Source of the DNA: Lagopus muta
Taxonomy: Eukaryota; Chordata; Aves; Galliformes; Phasianidae
Direction: 5' to 3'
DNA: 64,000 bases
Assembly (NCBI RefSeq): GCF_023343835.1
Contig: NC_064434.1
Span: 10,025,505 to 10,089,504, forward strand
Each line of letters opens with the position of its first letter. The first letter of the stretch is position 1. This document shows, one piece after another, positions 25,401 to 37,800 of this stretch. The notes below the pieces were generated by a model. It was given only the letters and a program-made list of their open reading frames with translations. It did not search any database and was not told the origin of the DNA. The position numbers and the translations under genes are program-made.

Positions 25401-27889
25401 TAATTTTTTGCTTCCATATTTCTTAAATAATTTTGCAGTTGTCATACTTTGTACTGAAAGTGCATTTCATAGGGATATTTTTTCTTCATGTGAATCCTAT
25501 AAATTAGTATGTCATGTAGAAGTTTATGAAAATTAGGCCTAAAGCACAGTTAGACTTCATTTGTCTTCTTGTGCATCTTCTTACCATCATTCATTCAATC
25601 AATTATGTCAGCTTTTGTATATTGTGTCCTAATAATTCCTTTAGAACATTTTTCAGAATGTGAAAATGGATACTGTGAAGCCAATGACTCTGAATATCCA
25701 ATTAATTTCCCCATTGATTGGATATTCTTGGATTAGTAATATGTTGGTTTAGAATAACAAATGTTTCGAACACATTTTCTTACGTATTTACCTTCTTTTC
25801 CATTGAGCAAAACAAAAATAGTGTGAAAGAATGATACAAGTTAATGTTAAAAGGATTCATAATTTGCTTTTCTTTTGATAGGCAGAAGAGCAATGTCAAA
25901 TATAATTAAGGTTGCATAACTCTTCCATTCTATCCTCTTTAATTTGCTCAGCTTTCATAACTGGTCACTATCCATTGTCAAAGTTTGTACTCGTAGTTCT
26001 CATCTGAAAGTGATTGGCAGAAATCGATGTAAAAAAATGTGCCACAGTTCTTGAGAATGAAAAAAACTACAAAACAAAACAAAACTCACAACAATCCCAC
26101 AAAACTATTATTTTCTCCATTAAAAATAACTGAAATATTCAAACACAGCTCATTAAATTATCTTCAAGAAGAAGGTAAGGCACCAAATTTTTTGTTAGTA
26201 TAAATGGGACAGATGGACTGGTGGTCATTTTTGTGCACAGGACATTTGGTGCATTTGGCTAATATGTTTGCCTTTTGACTAAAATGTGAACATTTGTACA
26301 TTTTGTGAAATGTGTAAATTTGTAAACTAAACTCTGTTCAAAGCAGCAGATTTCTTGCACGTAGCAATGAGCTGTCATTCTGAACCAAACAGATGATTTA
26401 GCCATGCAATGAATGAAAAATATTCTTGGAAATTTGTATGGGTTAAACCAAAACTCATAAAGTAAGAAAGGCTTTCAGACCCAGGGCACCTAATAACACT
26501 AAAACTCTTCTCTGAAAAGATTTGATAGCTGCATCTCAGTGAGTTACATTTTAGTACTTCTTTCAAAGTTTGACTGTTACACAGTTTTTAAATTAACACT
26601 CAACTAGGAAAGAAATTTAGCTTCAATCTTGATATATTTTTTTCTTTCATGATAACAGTTGGAAATTATCATAATATTAGTTTGGTATCTCTCTTAATCT
26701 CAAACACTACTTTTAATGCAAGACCTACATGAAATCTCAGATTTCCTTTGGCTGATAGCTTTCTCTGTAAGGTTATAATGCATTTTACTTAACAGAACTA
26801 GTAGAATTTTCCACCGCTACCTTTTTCTGCTTTGCTCAACATCTGGGCATTTATTGACATCTGGGTTCAATTTGAGTGAATGTATAATTGTACGTACAGT
26901 GCAAATAAGCAGATCCCCTTTTTGAAAGGAATGTAGCCAGGCAAGCCAAATGGTTTGATTCTGCCCCAGATATACCCTCAGCATCACTTATCTTACAAAA
27001 GCTGTTCCTGTCTTCATGCTTATATCATTGTGCAGAATTACACTGAATGGCTGTAAAAGGAAAAGGGCAGAGCTAATCCCTAACGTAGACTGTAGGTTTT
27101 ACTAATTGCCTGTCAGCTAAGGACTAGCATATTAAAGAAGAGATTTGTTTTGAAGCACAGCTGGTGCAGTGCCTCAAAGAAGCCTGTCACTGCTATGAAT
27201 TCTGGCCCATCAACATTATTGATGGTGAAATCCTTTACACCTGACTTAAACCATTCCAAAATTATACATCTAGTTTAAACTAGTTACCGAGGTTCATTCT
27301 GTAGTTAGTGGAGCAATACCAGTCCTTTTGGATAGTTATGTATGCTTTCAAATGATGATGATGACTATGAGACAGGAATAACTGTCCTCTGGAAGTACTT
27401 TTCTCATTCCATGGGAACCTCTTACTCAAAGTTTTTTAAATGATCTTTTTTCAGTGACAACAAAAGCAGGGCTAGCCTACGCTATTTACTCAAAGCATTC
27501 CTAAGATGGGAGAGGTGATGAGAGAGGAAGCTTCATCCTCCTAGGAGCTGCTTCAGTGAATACAGAGTCTCAGAGAAACTTTCTTCTTTGCTCTGCCTCT
27601 TGCCAAGTGGAAATTGCTGAAGCCTGGGATGTCCTGCTAGTGCTATTTTTTATATAGCCAAAAGTGCCTACCTGGCACAGTCTTGTTCTTTTGCTATTCC
27701 TGGATAGGAGTGACAAAGAGGGAACCCCTCTTTGAGTTGAGAAAGAAGGAAATACATGATCTCTGGAAGCAAGGTCAGGCAGGCTTCACAGGGAGATTAC
27801 AGTGCAGCAGTTCATTTGTAGGAAGAAAACGAGAAACACCAAAGCTCAACTTCAGTTGACACTGACCAGGGTGGTGTAAGACAACAAAG
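22454..27889. other. Unique non-coding stretch
   Basis: There is no supported gene. A small CpG-enriched patch lies at 24262-24470, an A-rich tract at about 24119-24133, and a perfect 11-bp inverted repeat at 25692-25727 (see findings). Open frames stay below 90 codons. Confidence 0.6.
25692..25727. repeat. Perfect 11-bp inverted repeat
   Basis: GAATATCCAAT at 25692-25702 is followed after 14 bases by its exact complement ATTGGATATTC at 25717-25727. The stem is short and AT-rich. No function can be assigned. Confidence 0.85.
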
Positions 27890-29565
27890 AAGGGTTTTTA
27901 AAGTGTGTAAAGAGAAAGAGGAGGTCTAAGAAAACATTGGACTGATACTTGATGAAGATGGTCTCCTAAGCAGCAGGGATGAGGAAGGTTGCTTGGAAAG
28001 CCAACCTTGATATTGTACCAGAACTGGTCAGCAACAACCAGAACACCGGTGTGGCATCAATGAGTTTCTAGATACAAGTGCAGAGCAGATCACTACATAC
28101 GGGCTGCTGAGAGAAAGTAACTCCATCTCAGCCAGAACTAGTACAATGGATCCTGACTGGATTCACCCCAGAATACTGAGGGAGTAGGTATTATAGCTGG
28201 ACCCTTAAGAATTTACCAAATGTCTGGGGAGTTCCAAATGACTGAAAACTAGCCAATGTTATATCCGTCTAAAAAAGGGCAGAGAGAAGACATGGTCCCT
28301 GCAATAGTTATGTAGATTATCCTGGGGGACACTGAAAGGCAGTTAAAGAACAAAGCTGTTATAAGGCATAACATGGATTCATGGGTTCACAAAAGGAAAA
28401 TCCCGTCTTTATTTGATATTCTTCTACAATACAGTCAGGTGGCTAGTGGATGAAAGGAAGGAAATAGATGTAATCTTTCTGGATTTTAGCAAGGCCTTAG
28501 ATACCATCCCTTACAGTGTCCTTCTGGACAAATTTTCCAAATATGAGTTGAACAGGTCAGTGCAATGTTGGGTGATGAACTAATTGAATAGTAGAGCTCA
28601 AAGAGTCCTATTGAATGGGGGACAACAACTGACTGGCAACCAGTTACTAGCAGTGTTCCCAAAGGCTCAATTCTAGGGCTTCTTTTCAACATATTGATCA
28701 ATATCTATCTTCCTTTTCAACATATTTATCAATGATCTGGATGCAGGAGTGGAATGCATCTTCAGCAAGTTTGCGATGATAAGAAACTGGGAGTTGCTGC
28801 TGACTCCCTTGGATGAGAGATAAGAGGCCTCGCAGAGGGATCTAGATACACTGGGCAAACAGCAACAGCATAAAATTCAAGAAAGCTAAATGCCAGATTC
28901 TGCACTGGGGATGCAGTAATGCGAGAAAGAAATAGGAAAAGATGGCAAGATGAGTGGCTGGAGAGCAGCTCAGCAGAAGGGAATCTTGAGGTACTGGTGA
29001 CAGCAGCTCAGTATGAGCCAGCAGTGTGTGCCTGCCAACCAAAAGAACAAACTGTATTTTGGGGTGAATTAAACACAGGACAGCCAGAAGGTCAAAAGAG
29101 GCATTTATCTCACTACATTTAGTGTTTGTGTACCCTCACCTTGAACATTGTGTGCAGTTCTGCACTTTACAATATGAAAAGGTCCTTGAAATAGTCCAGA
29201 GGAGGGCAACAGAGCTGTAACAGGGCTGGAAGACATGTCTTGTGAGGAGAGGTTGAGGACATTGGGCTGTTGGCCTGGGAGAGAAGAGACTAAGATGTGA
29301 CCTCACCGCTCTCTGCAGCTCCTAGAGGAGGGGAAGTAGAGTGTGGTGCTGAGCTCTGCTCCTGGGAACTGATGGCAGGACATGTGGGAACGGCACATAT
29401 CTTCACAAGAGGAAGGTCAAACTGCATATTAGGAAAATTTCTTTACTGTGAGGGTAGTCAAACACTTGTAGATGCTTCTGGTGAGGTGGTTGGTGCTCCA
29501 TGCCTGTCAGCGTTCAAGAGGCACTTGGGCAATTCCCTCAATTATGTGCTTTAAGTTTTGGTTAG
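27890..29565 (+). mobile_element. Decayed 1.7-kb CR1 LINE
   Basis: This is an old plus-strand CR1 that starts in ORF2 downstream of the endonuclease and runs to near the ORF2 C-terminus. Conceptual translation in shifting frames gives NIGLILDEDGLL at about 27935, MDPDWIHPRILRE near 28150, LDFSKALDTIP near 28480 and INDLDAGVECIFSKFA near 28730. The last should lead into the FADD catalytic box but is broken by a one-base change. Later parts match PHLEHCVQF near 29140 and FKRHLG near 29515. The terminal octamers are not recognisable. Inside is a 31-bp-period tandem duplication: CTTTTCAACATAT...ATCAAT at 28682-28702 and again at 28713-28733. Left and right limits are approximate. Confidence 0.88.
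28682..28733. repeat. Local tandem duplication inside the CR1
   Basis: A 21-base unit differing by one base occurs at 28682-28702 and 28713-28733. It duplicates the segment just before the INDLD reverse-transcriptase motif. It arose after insertion, or was present in this source copy. Confidence 0.8.
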
Positions 29566-32444
29566 CACTGAATTGTAGACAATAATAGACAATTTCTACT
29601 TTTATTTGAATATATATTATGTTATATGTGAAAATGGGAAATTCTGAATCAGTAAAGACACAAATAAAATGAAGGTGTAAAAAAGAAACCATTTCATGGC
29701 TCTGAAACCAGTGATTGTAATATGCAACACAAGACCACCCTACAAGAAGTAAGAAATCAGAAATGTTGAGGGCTGTTGGACACCATATTTTCACAGCAGA
29801 TCAGCACGAAATTACTTAGCACAGATGTTTCTGTAATTGTGATACACTGGGAAAATTCTCAGTATTCAAACTTCAATGGCTCCCAGACTCACACTTCCAC
29901 CTGTGTTTGGTGGTCTACTCTTAATATACTGGTCTGTAATGTGAACCATGTGGTAACATGCGTCTGGCATAAAAATCTGTCAAAACCCCTCACCCAGTAT
30001 TCTCCTCACATCTTTAGGCTTTTTTCACTCATTTCTATTTTCATTTTTAAAGCATTTAAAATTTTGTGAAAAGATAGACTCCAAGAAACTCATGAGATTG
30101 GAGATGTGGGAGGAAGCTAGCTCTTGTACTTTCAGTTTGACAGTCATCAAAGGTTGTTAGCTTCTCTCTGCAATGCATGCAGCAGTCTTCGAAATATAAC
30201 ATTGTAGTGTTTGCTACAGCTAGTCAAAGTATCTATAGGAAAACGAAGTTATTTTATGCAGTGTTTCATTTCTGTGGGTTATGACACTCATTTTAAAAAT
30301 GTTTGTCTAGCAAATACAGGTTTTTTTTTTGATGGTGAACTTTTCTTTTCTTCTTTTGACCAACATATTATGATGCTTACTAATCTTCACATAATACTTT
30401 GCATAAGTAGATTGCAAGAGTGTTTCCTAAGACTGCTTGTTAAATTTGCTGTCAAAGGTTTGCTGTCAAAGTCATGATTGCATGTATGTGTTTATCTGTG
30501 AGGGTAGAAGAGTCTTAACCTCATAACGTGGGAAACGTGAACAAGTGTTTTAGTAATAATTCCCAAAACATACAGCAGCCTGCCAGTTTCAGAAATGCCT
30601 CAGAAAATTTACTAAAAAAAGAGTTGTGTGTAAAAATGTTAGTAGACAGCAGCATAAACTACATTATTCCAGCAAATACTTTCTTGAAAACTATAAGCAA
30701 AATATTTTTCCCCTGAAAGTCCTGTTTAAAGAAATGCATATTAATTGTGTATTGCTAGGGTTTATACTTACACTCTTCCAGACTTGCTCTTTGGTTCCCA
30801 CCAGGTATTCATTCTGTTACTTTTAAATAAAGTATTGCATTCTTATTTTCTTACCTGATTTTTTATGTTTTTGTGTTCTTTGAAAGACACATTTATTTGC
30901 TCTAGAATATGATTTTCCATGGAACTTAATTTCATAGGAAGTTAATTTTAGGGTTCCTTTCCCTCTTTTAGTAAAAAGTAAATCTTATTCCTGAACACAT
31001 TCAATTACAATATCTATGATATTGATATTTAATAATGGAGAAAAATAGATAAATACTTTGAGCTATTCAGGCAGTTTTGTGCAATATCCAATATCTGTCA
31101 ATAAAATTACAGAATTTTACTATGGAAAAGCCAAAAGGCCAATAGAAAGCACTTCAGAAGAAGTACCTTTAAATACGCTGAATCATGTCTTCCTAGAGAG
31201 GTTCTGTTTTACAATATTAGGAATGCACAGTTAGACTTTATGTAAGTTAGAAACAGTCTGCTAATGTGTCATCTACAGCATCACTGGGTCATCTGGAAAG
31301 AAACATTGAGTGGATAGACCTTAAAAGAGCAGATTTACAAAAATGTGTGAACAAAATCTATCTCATCAGGTTATTGAAAAATCATTCAGGATTTTGGACT
31401 AGTGCTTCTGGTGATATGGAAAAATCTGACTCAAATATTGAAGGCAGTCCCTAAAGACTGAAGCAAGAACTTTTTCTTAGCTGTTGGTAACATTAAAATA
31501 ACACTGAGGTAGAGATGGAAATCCTTCAATTTCTGTTCCAAAGGAGTAGCATTGCCTCTTTGCACAGTCCACTGAAAATAGCTGAGCTTTTGACAGCACT
31601 CCTGGTCCTCACTGACCTTGGTCTAACACCTCACCGTGGGGTCACCAAACAATAGATTGATCATCCTGAAAGTGCGAGTTTCTCAAGGGTTACACAAACA
31701 ACCTCAAGTCGTTAAAGCTAACTATAGAAAAAGTCCAATTCTTCCTCTTTCCTTCTCTTTCTTTTTTGTGCATCTGAGCCACAATTTGAGAACAGAAAAG
31801 GGAAAAAGTCTACTAACTTCTCTTAGTAAATAATTTGTTTACTTCTAGTTATTAGACACAGATGGAAATTATGAATATCCTCTATTTTTAGCTGTTGAAA
31901 TTATTTTCTTTCACATTCAAATGAAAGCATACTCATACTAGCATTGCAGAATAAAGAAAATTGTTCCTACTTGTGATATACTTATGCTTGTTTTATTCTA
32001 AGATTAATAAAGTTGTTCCATGGCTCATGGAATGAACTTGCCTGTAATTGAAAAAGAATGAACTGTTTTCTGGTTCAAGAAGGTGAAGATCAAAGCTGGC
32101 TGAAATAACAATGTTTTATATGAATTATTTCCAATTCACACTGCCTTTTATTTAGGTTTTATTTTTAATTTCTCACAAATGTCAGAACTCCTAATAGTTT
32201 TGAAAATTTTTGGACAAAAGTAAAGGTAATGTTTTTATGGACAGACTATGAAAACACAGACTTTAAACTAAAAAGAAAAATCTGGAATATTTTAATTCAA
32301 AAAACAAAATCTTTTTCCACTGAAATTTTCTACTTTGACAAAAATAAGCAGATTAAAATTTAAAACATTCTGGCAAGAATTTAACTTTTGGTGATTGTTA
32401 ATGTACATCTTTTGTGATAACTAGGAATGCAACCAAAATACATA
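29566..32444. other. Unique AT-rich non-coding stretch
   Basis: I see no gene and no interspersed repeat. Open frames such as 29776-30069 and 30211-30477 on the plus strand are composition-driven and unrecognised. Confidence 0.6.
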
Positions 32445-32977
32445 GGTCAGACTGGAAGTAATGTCTCCTAATTATTTCCATAGAAACTACAACAGACACA
32501 AAGAGCATAACAAAACTATTTATAAATTCTCAGCTGCAAAATGCTGTTTTTCAACATACTTACCACCATTAGCACTGCATTTTTACCAGCAATGAACAAG
32601 ACCCTGCATGCCACTCTCATAAAAATCTGCACCAGTGGATGGGGCACATTGTCGCTGTCACCACTGCTGAAACACACCACACACAGCTTCACTGTGCTCA
32701 CATTCACTGTTTGGTTTCTGTAAATGTTCAGAAACCATCAGTAAATGTCACTAGGTGCCAATTTTTTTCTGTGTGGAGGAATTGACACACCTTTGCTTTA
32801 TCTCCACCTCCATGCCAGACGCCATTTACTTCCCCTCTGCTGCCATCTGTCAAATGGCAACAGAGTGTAACAGAATATTGTTGGTAGGTTCGACCTCTAC
32901 TGTCATGCCACCAACATCCACATCTGACATTGTGGGCCAACATAAAATAGGAGGCATTACTTTTGGAGCAGCCCTCA
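32445..32977 (-). mobile_element. Mariner-like MITE, copy B (near full length)
   Basis: This non-autonomous DNA transposon of about 533 bp has both ends. The left end reads GGAAGTAATGTCTCCTAATT after TA at 32443-32444. The right end reads AGGAGGCATTACTTTTGGAG and ends near CAGCCCTCA, where the flanking TA is no longer intact. The interior shares GGAATTGACACACCTTTGC, GCTGCCATCTGTC and TTATTTCCAT with copies A and C. The 111-codon open frames on each strand here (32728-33063 and 32755-33090) run past the element and are not a transposase. It probably moved using a full-length mariner transposase supplied elsewhere. Confidence 0.88.
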
Positions 32978-33292
32978 TGATGATAGAAGAAACAGAAGTT
33001 TCTATCTCCTTTCAAAATGCAAAACTTCAGGTAGGTGTACAAAGCTTGCAGAAGACTGTTCATGTGTGGTGGAAAGACCCTCTCTTATAAACAATGTGCC
33101 TGATCTTCAAAGATTCTGGTCTTTCATGTTCTTTTAAGTGACACCTGTGTTGTGGTAGATAGTCATGGAGTACGGTGCTGGCTTTTTTTGAGCCTTTTGA
33201 AATACCTGGCTGCTCCTTAAAAAATACTATACTAGTATAAAATGTTACCTTTTCATTTCTAGCCCTTCTGTTTTGCTAGAAGTATTTGATAG
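32978..33292. other. Short unique interval
   Basis: I see nothing recognisable between the mariner MITE and the next CR1. Confidence 0.6.
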
Positions 33293-33556
33293 GGAATGAT
33301 AGAACGATTTTAAATCAAAGGATAGATTTAGATTACATTTTAGGAGGAAGTTTTTCACTAAAGGTGATGAGGCACTGGCACAGGTTGCCTTGAGAAGCTG
33401 TGTGTGCCTCAACTGTGGTGGTGTTCAAGGCCAGGTTGGATGTGGCCCTGGGCAGCCTGAGCTGATGGGAGGCAACTGGGCCATGGCAGAGGGGTTGGGA
33501 CTGGATGATAGTCTTGAAGGTCCCCTCCAGTCTAAGCTACTCTATGATTCTATTAA
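33293..33556 (+). mobile_element. CR1 LINE 3' end
   Basis: GATTTTAAATCAAAGGATAG, TTCACTAAAGGTGATGAGGC, ACTGGCACAGGTTGCC, GTGTTCAAGGCCAGGTTGG and GGGACTGGATGATAG follow the CR1 ORF2 C-terminus and 3' UTR in order. The end is marked by CTCTATGATTCTATT, the octamer tail. The element is 5'-truncated and about 264 bp remain. No intact frame survives. Confidence 0.93.
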
Positions 33557-36504
33557 ATATGCTTTAATGCAATTAAACAGATTTCAGAGTGTGCATCTGA
33601 AGTGGCATCACGCCAGCTACACAGGCGTGAAATGCAGACCACAGCTTTAGAGACACTCATTTCTGTGACAAGGATCAAAAATTTATACCTTCAAGGTCAC
33701 AAGGGATAATGAGATGTATTTGCTCAGTTTCCTGTAGTGTTACAATCCAGGATGTGTCTCTCTTGCTTGGTGTTAAAAATTCTCTTGTACCAGGAAAAAA
33801 TGCATCATTCAAAGTTTATAATAACTACAGATGTACTTCATTTTAATGATCTGTTCTTAATGTAGGCTTTTACTGCAAACTACAAAGATGCAAAATCTCA
33901 TCCTGATTTAGCATTTAAGTTTTTTGGACTTAATGATTCATTACTGCTTACAGACAATGCTGATACAAATCTTGAGTTTCTGTCTGACTTTTAATAAGTG
34001 CTACATCCATTAAGAAGGCCAAATAAACTCTCCAATTTCTATGAAGCAGCATTTCTTACAAGAAGCAGTAAGCTTACTGCAGCACTTAAGTTCTTAGGTT
34101 AGAATTCATATGCTCCATCTTTGAAATTTAGATTCTCTCTGAGGTCTTGGAGAGGACTCTCGGGAGCTCAAATAAACAGTTTTGAAGAAAATGCTTTGCT
34201 TTAATGATGTTTGTGTTTTCTTTGTAAACTGCAGTGGAACCTGGTAACTCATAGAGGACCAATGTTTTCATCTATAGCAGAGGCAGAGTAGGTAGCACTG
34301 AATTCAAGAGGTAGTTTGTGACTGATGCTTTAACATACAACTTGAAACTCATAAAAAGAGTTAAAGGCTCTTCCTTCCCTCACCCCACAGATCTAGTGAT
34401 GGAAACTGTCTGCTAAAGAGGCATCTAAAGAGAAACACAAGGTCTTCAGCAAACGTCAGAGTGATCAGCAGATCACTCAGACCTTGATAAATTGGGACTG
34501 GGTGAAAATAACATCAAAACCTCATTCTTACAAGAAATTTTATATCAGTTTATACAAAGCTGAAAAGAAGGAGCAAGGAGAGCAGGGTAGGGAGTTGAGT
34601 AACAGTAGATTAGCATGCACAGCCTGGTGACATTTGTGAAAAAAAAAAAAACAACAAACCAGTATCATTTGCAGACTCATCATTTATGCAGCTAAACCTT
34701 TCAAGAATGTGAGATCCCTGAAGAGGAGATACTTTCACAGAGTAAACTGATGTGTCTGCAGATCAGACATACTAGATAGCTCTTTTCCTTGTTTGTGTAC
34801 ATCACTTTCTTACTATGCTGCCTACTTTTCCAGGATCAAGAAAACTGAAATCTTATTCTCACTGGAAATTCAGAAGCCAGTTCTTCAGGAGAAAAAAAAA
34901 AACAAAAACGTTGGGTCCAAACACCTTGGGTTTATCTGCCTTTGCTGACAGTTGCTGCTCCTTCACTGACTAATTTTCACAATCTCCTTCAATCCTTATA
35001 AAAGTACCGTCTCCTTCAGATCTGACCTGCAGCAGCTCTTCCTGCTGCCAACTTGCAGTAAAATTTATCGCCCTGTTTCATCAGATGACAAGAAACAATG
35101 CCAGCAATTTCTCCAGTGCTATCTATATGTGATCAAACAGCACCAAACTTACCCACACACTGAACAAAGATATGCTGGTTTCTCTTGTATATCTTTAACC
35201 TGTAAAGTCTACTAGAAGCATGCTTGTTTAACAAGAAGTAAATAGCAGATCTTTAGGCCGGAAGCTTGTCAAAAAGTGTACTTAAACAGGACAACATTCA
35301 GAAAAATGCTGGGAAAAGGAATCTTATTTTATACTGCAGAAATCTGAGTGCCATTTACATTTAAAGGTCAGTCCCCTAAAGTTATTTATTGTTCAAAAGG
35401 TGTTTTTAATCAATTTGAGAAATATGGCTTCTCTCCAAGAATGCCTCCCTTCTCCACAAGCACCAGTAGTCAGGATTAAAGGAGTTTAAATAACAACAAA
35501 CCAGGCTTTGTGTTTGTGCCTAGTGTCAACTTGCACTATGTCAGGAAAAGGAAAGATCAGTTTTACTTTGTTACAGTGTGCTGAGCAATAGCTAAAAAGA
35601 ATCATTGTACTGTAATTATGAATACCCCAAATAATTATCCACACCCTCTCTTTCACAGGATCTTATACCTAAAATCAGATATTAATCATTCTGTAATCTG
35701 AAGTACATGTTAACATTTGCAGTGGAGTGGGACAGATACGCGTATGCTCATGGAAATGGAAGTCAGTAAAGTCTCTCTGTGCATCAGCATCCTGCTGAAA
35801 CATTGTCAGGAATCCAAAGAGAGGACAGCCATTTTTGTGCCTTGCTGTGACTAAACCCCTTTGAAGCTGTTTGAGATCTTTTGCTCTTGATGCAGCTCTG
35901 TGTGGATGAAGTGATCTGTTCTGCATACCAGCAGTCATGACAGTGAATTGCACTCTTCCACCCATACAAGTACTTGCAATAAGCCACCACTTTCTAACTA
36001 TGATTCCTGAAAACTTCAGGTACTTTGCTGCATTTTATTAACCTGACTTTCTCTTTTGGCAGGGAATGCGATCAATCTAATTTACAAATGAATAATGGAG
36101 GCACTTAAAGGTTAAGCAACTTGTCCACAGAGAGTGTCCATGGCAAGATGTAGCCACCTTATGTAATATGAAACATCAAACTCAAACCATCTGAGTTGCC
36201 CATCCCCTTCAAGTGGCTTAGAGAACACCGATGCCTAAATAATTTAAATAGCATCCTAGTCTGAATTAATTTCTTCAAATACATCGCCACATCTTCAGGT
36301 TAACACTCCATTTCCATAATATCTGCTAAGTTACACAAGTGTGTCATACAGATGACAATATACAGATCAAATCCTGTACTTTGTGAAAACATGAGTGAAC
36401 TGTGAACTGCTACAAGTAGGATACTACTTGTGGGACTGTAATACTTGGCAGGGTTCTACATAAACTCAAAGCTTAATTGTCAACTCTTGACTGAATCTTC
36501 ATGT
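33557..36504. other. Unique non-coding stretch
   Basis: I find no gene or clear repeat. Short A-runs occur at about 34639-34652 and 34890-34903. Confidence 0.6.
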
Positions 36505-36811
36505 TAGGATTGCCAGCAATTGCATGAAGTTCAACAAGGGAAAATGTCATATTTTGCACCTGGAGTGCAAAAGTAAAAAGGGGGAAGTAACACTGGACAC
36601 AGGCACAGACTGAGAGATGTTTGACTGGAGAACATCTCGGTTCTCCCGTCAGGAAAGGGATCTGTGGGTGCTGTTCAACAGCAAGGCTTAGCACAAGCCA
36701 GCAGTGTGTCCTGGCAGACAAAAGGACAAACTGTATTTTGGGGTGTATTAAACACACAGCATAGCCAGCTGGTCAAAAGGTGCATTTCTCTTACTATATT
36801 TAGCATTGGTA
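36505..36811 (+). mobile_element. CR1 ORF2 internal fragment, plus strand
   Basis: GCATGAAGTTCAACAAGG leads into CATATTTTGCACCTGGAG, then AGCCAGCAGTGTGTCCTGG, TGTATTTTGGGGTGTATTAA and AGCATAGCCAGCTGG. This corresponds to the ORF2 region after the reverse-transcriptase FADD box. Both the 5' part and the 3' tail are missing, so it was cut at its right end by the adjoining inverted fragment. The same internal sequence also appears at 28860-29110 in another old CR1. Confidence 0.85.
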
Positions 36812-37800
36812 CAGCTCCAATCTTTTGATCATCCTCATGGCCTCCTCTAGACCTGCTCCATCAGGTCCTTCTTATGCTGTTGGTTCCAGGGCTGAACACA
36901 GTACTCCAAATAGGGTCTCATCAGAGTGGAGTAGAGGGGGAAAAGAAGCTCAGAATATAGTTGGCTTCCTAGGCCACAAATACATATGACTGGCTCATGT
37001 TCAATTTTTCATCCACTGACACACCTAAGTCCTTCTCAGGGCTATTCTCAATCCACTCATCATCCAGCCTGTGTTTGTACTTGGGATTGTCCTCACCCAC
37101 ATGCAGAACCTTGACACTTAGCTTTGTTGATATGCCAACCTCTTAATCCTATAAATGTCCTTCTGGCTGGAATCTCCTCCCTTCAGCATGTCAACTGCAA
37201 CATTCCAGCTTGGTGTCATCTGCAAACTTGCACGCAGTCCTACTGTTTGTGTCATCAGCAGAGATATCAAATAATAAGAGGCTAAATACAGACCTTTCAG
37301 GGACTCCACTTGCCACCGGTCTCCATCTGGACATCAAGCCATTGACTACAAATCTTTGAATTCAACCATCTAGCCAATTCCTCATCCTCCATGTGGTCTA
37401 TCTATCAAACTATGTCACCTCAATTTCGAGGCAAGTGAAGGAGAGTATCGAGCGCTCTGCACAAGTCCAGTTAGATGAAGTCAGTTGCTCTTTCCTCCTC
37501 CACCAAATGCTGTTTCTCCTTTTCTAGTCAGTGGGAAATTCACCAGAATGGCACAACTTTTCAAAATGATGGACAGCAACTGATGGATGGCTTAGTAACT
37601 TCATCTGCAAGTTCCCTCAGAAGCCTCAGGCACATTTTATCATGTACCATGGATCTGTGTGCATTCAGATTCCTTAGGCGGTCTCAGACCTGATCTCCTA
37701 CAATGGATGATTCTTCAATCTCTCAGGCCATACCTTTGGATTCTGTGAGTTGAGTGATGTGCCTAGAGCACTTGTCACTGAAGGCTGAGGCAAAAAAGTC
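36812..37800 (-). mobile_element. CR1 ORF2 fragment, minus strand, convergent with its neighbour
   Basis: The plus strand reads the complement of CR1 ORF2: CTTTTGATCATCCTCATGG, GGGCTGAACACAGTACTCC, GGCTCATGTTCAATTTTTC, TTGGTGTCATCTGCAAAC, TCCCTCAGAAGCCTCAGG and GAGGCAAAAAAGTCATGAC. It spans the reverse transcriptase and part of the region before it, with no 3' UTR. The complement of GCAAACTTGC at about 37222 lies where the FADD box should be, but the frame is interrupted. It abuts the plus-strand fragment ending at 36811, so the two converge. Both contain the segment downstream of the catalytic box, so they are not one element with a simple inversion. Confidence 0.88.

Noticed and set aside
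32728..33090. Overlapping 111-codon frames on both strands, considered as a transposase remnant
   Set aside because: They cross the end of the mariner MITE, lack transposase catalytic motifs, and reflect MITE sequence rather than a gene.
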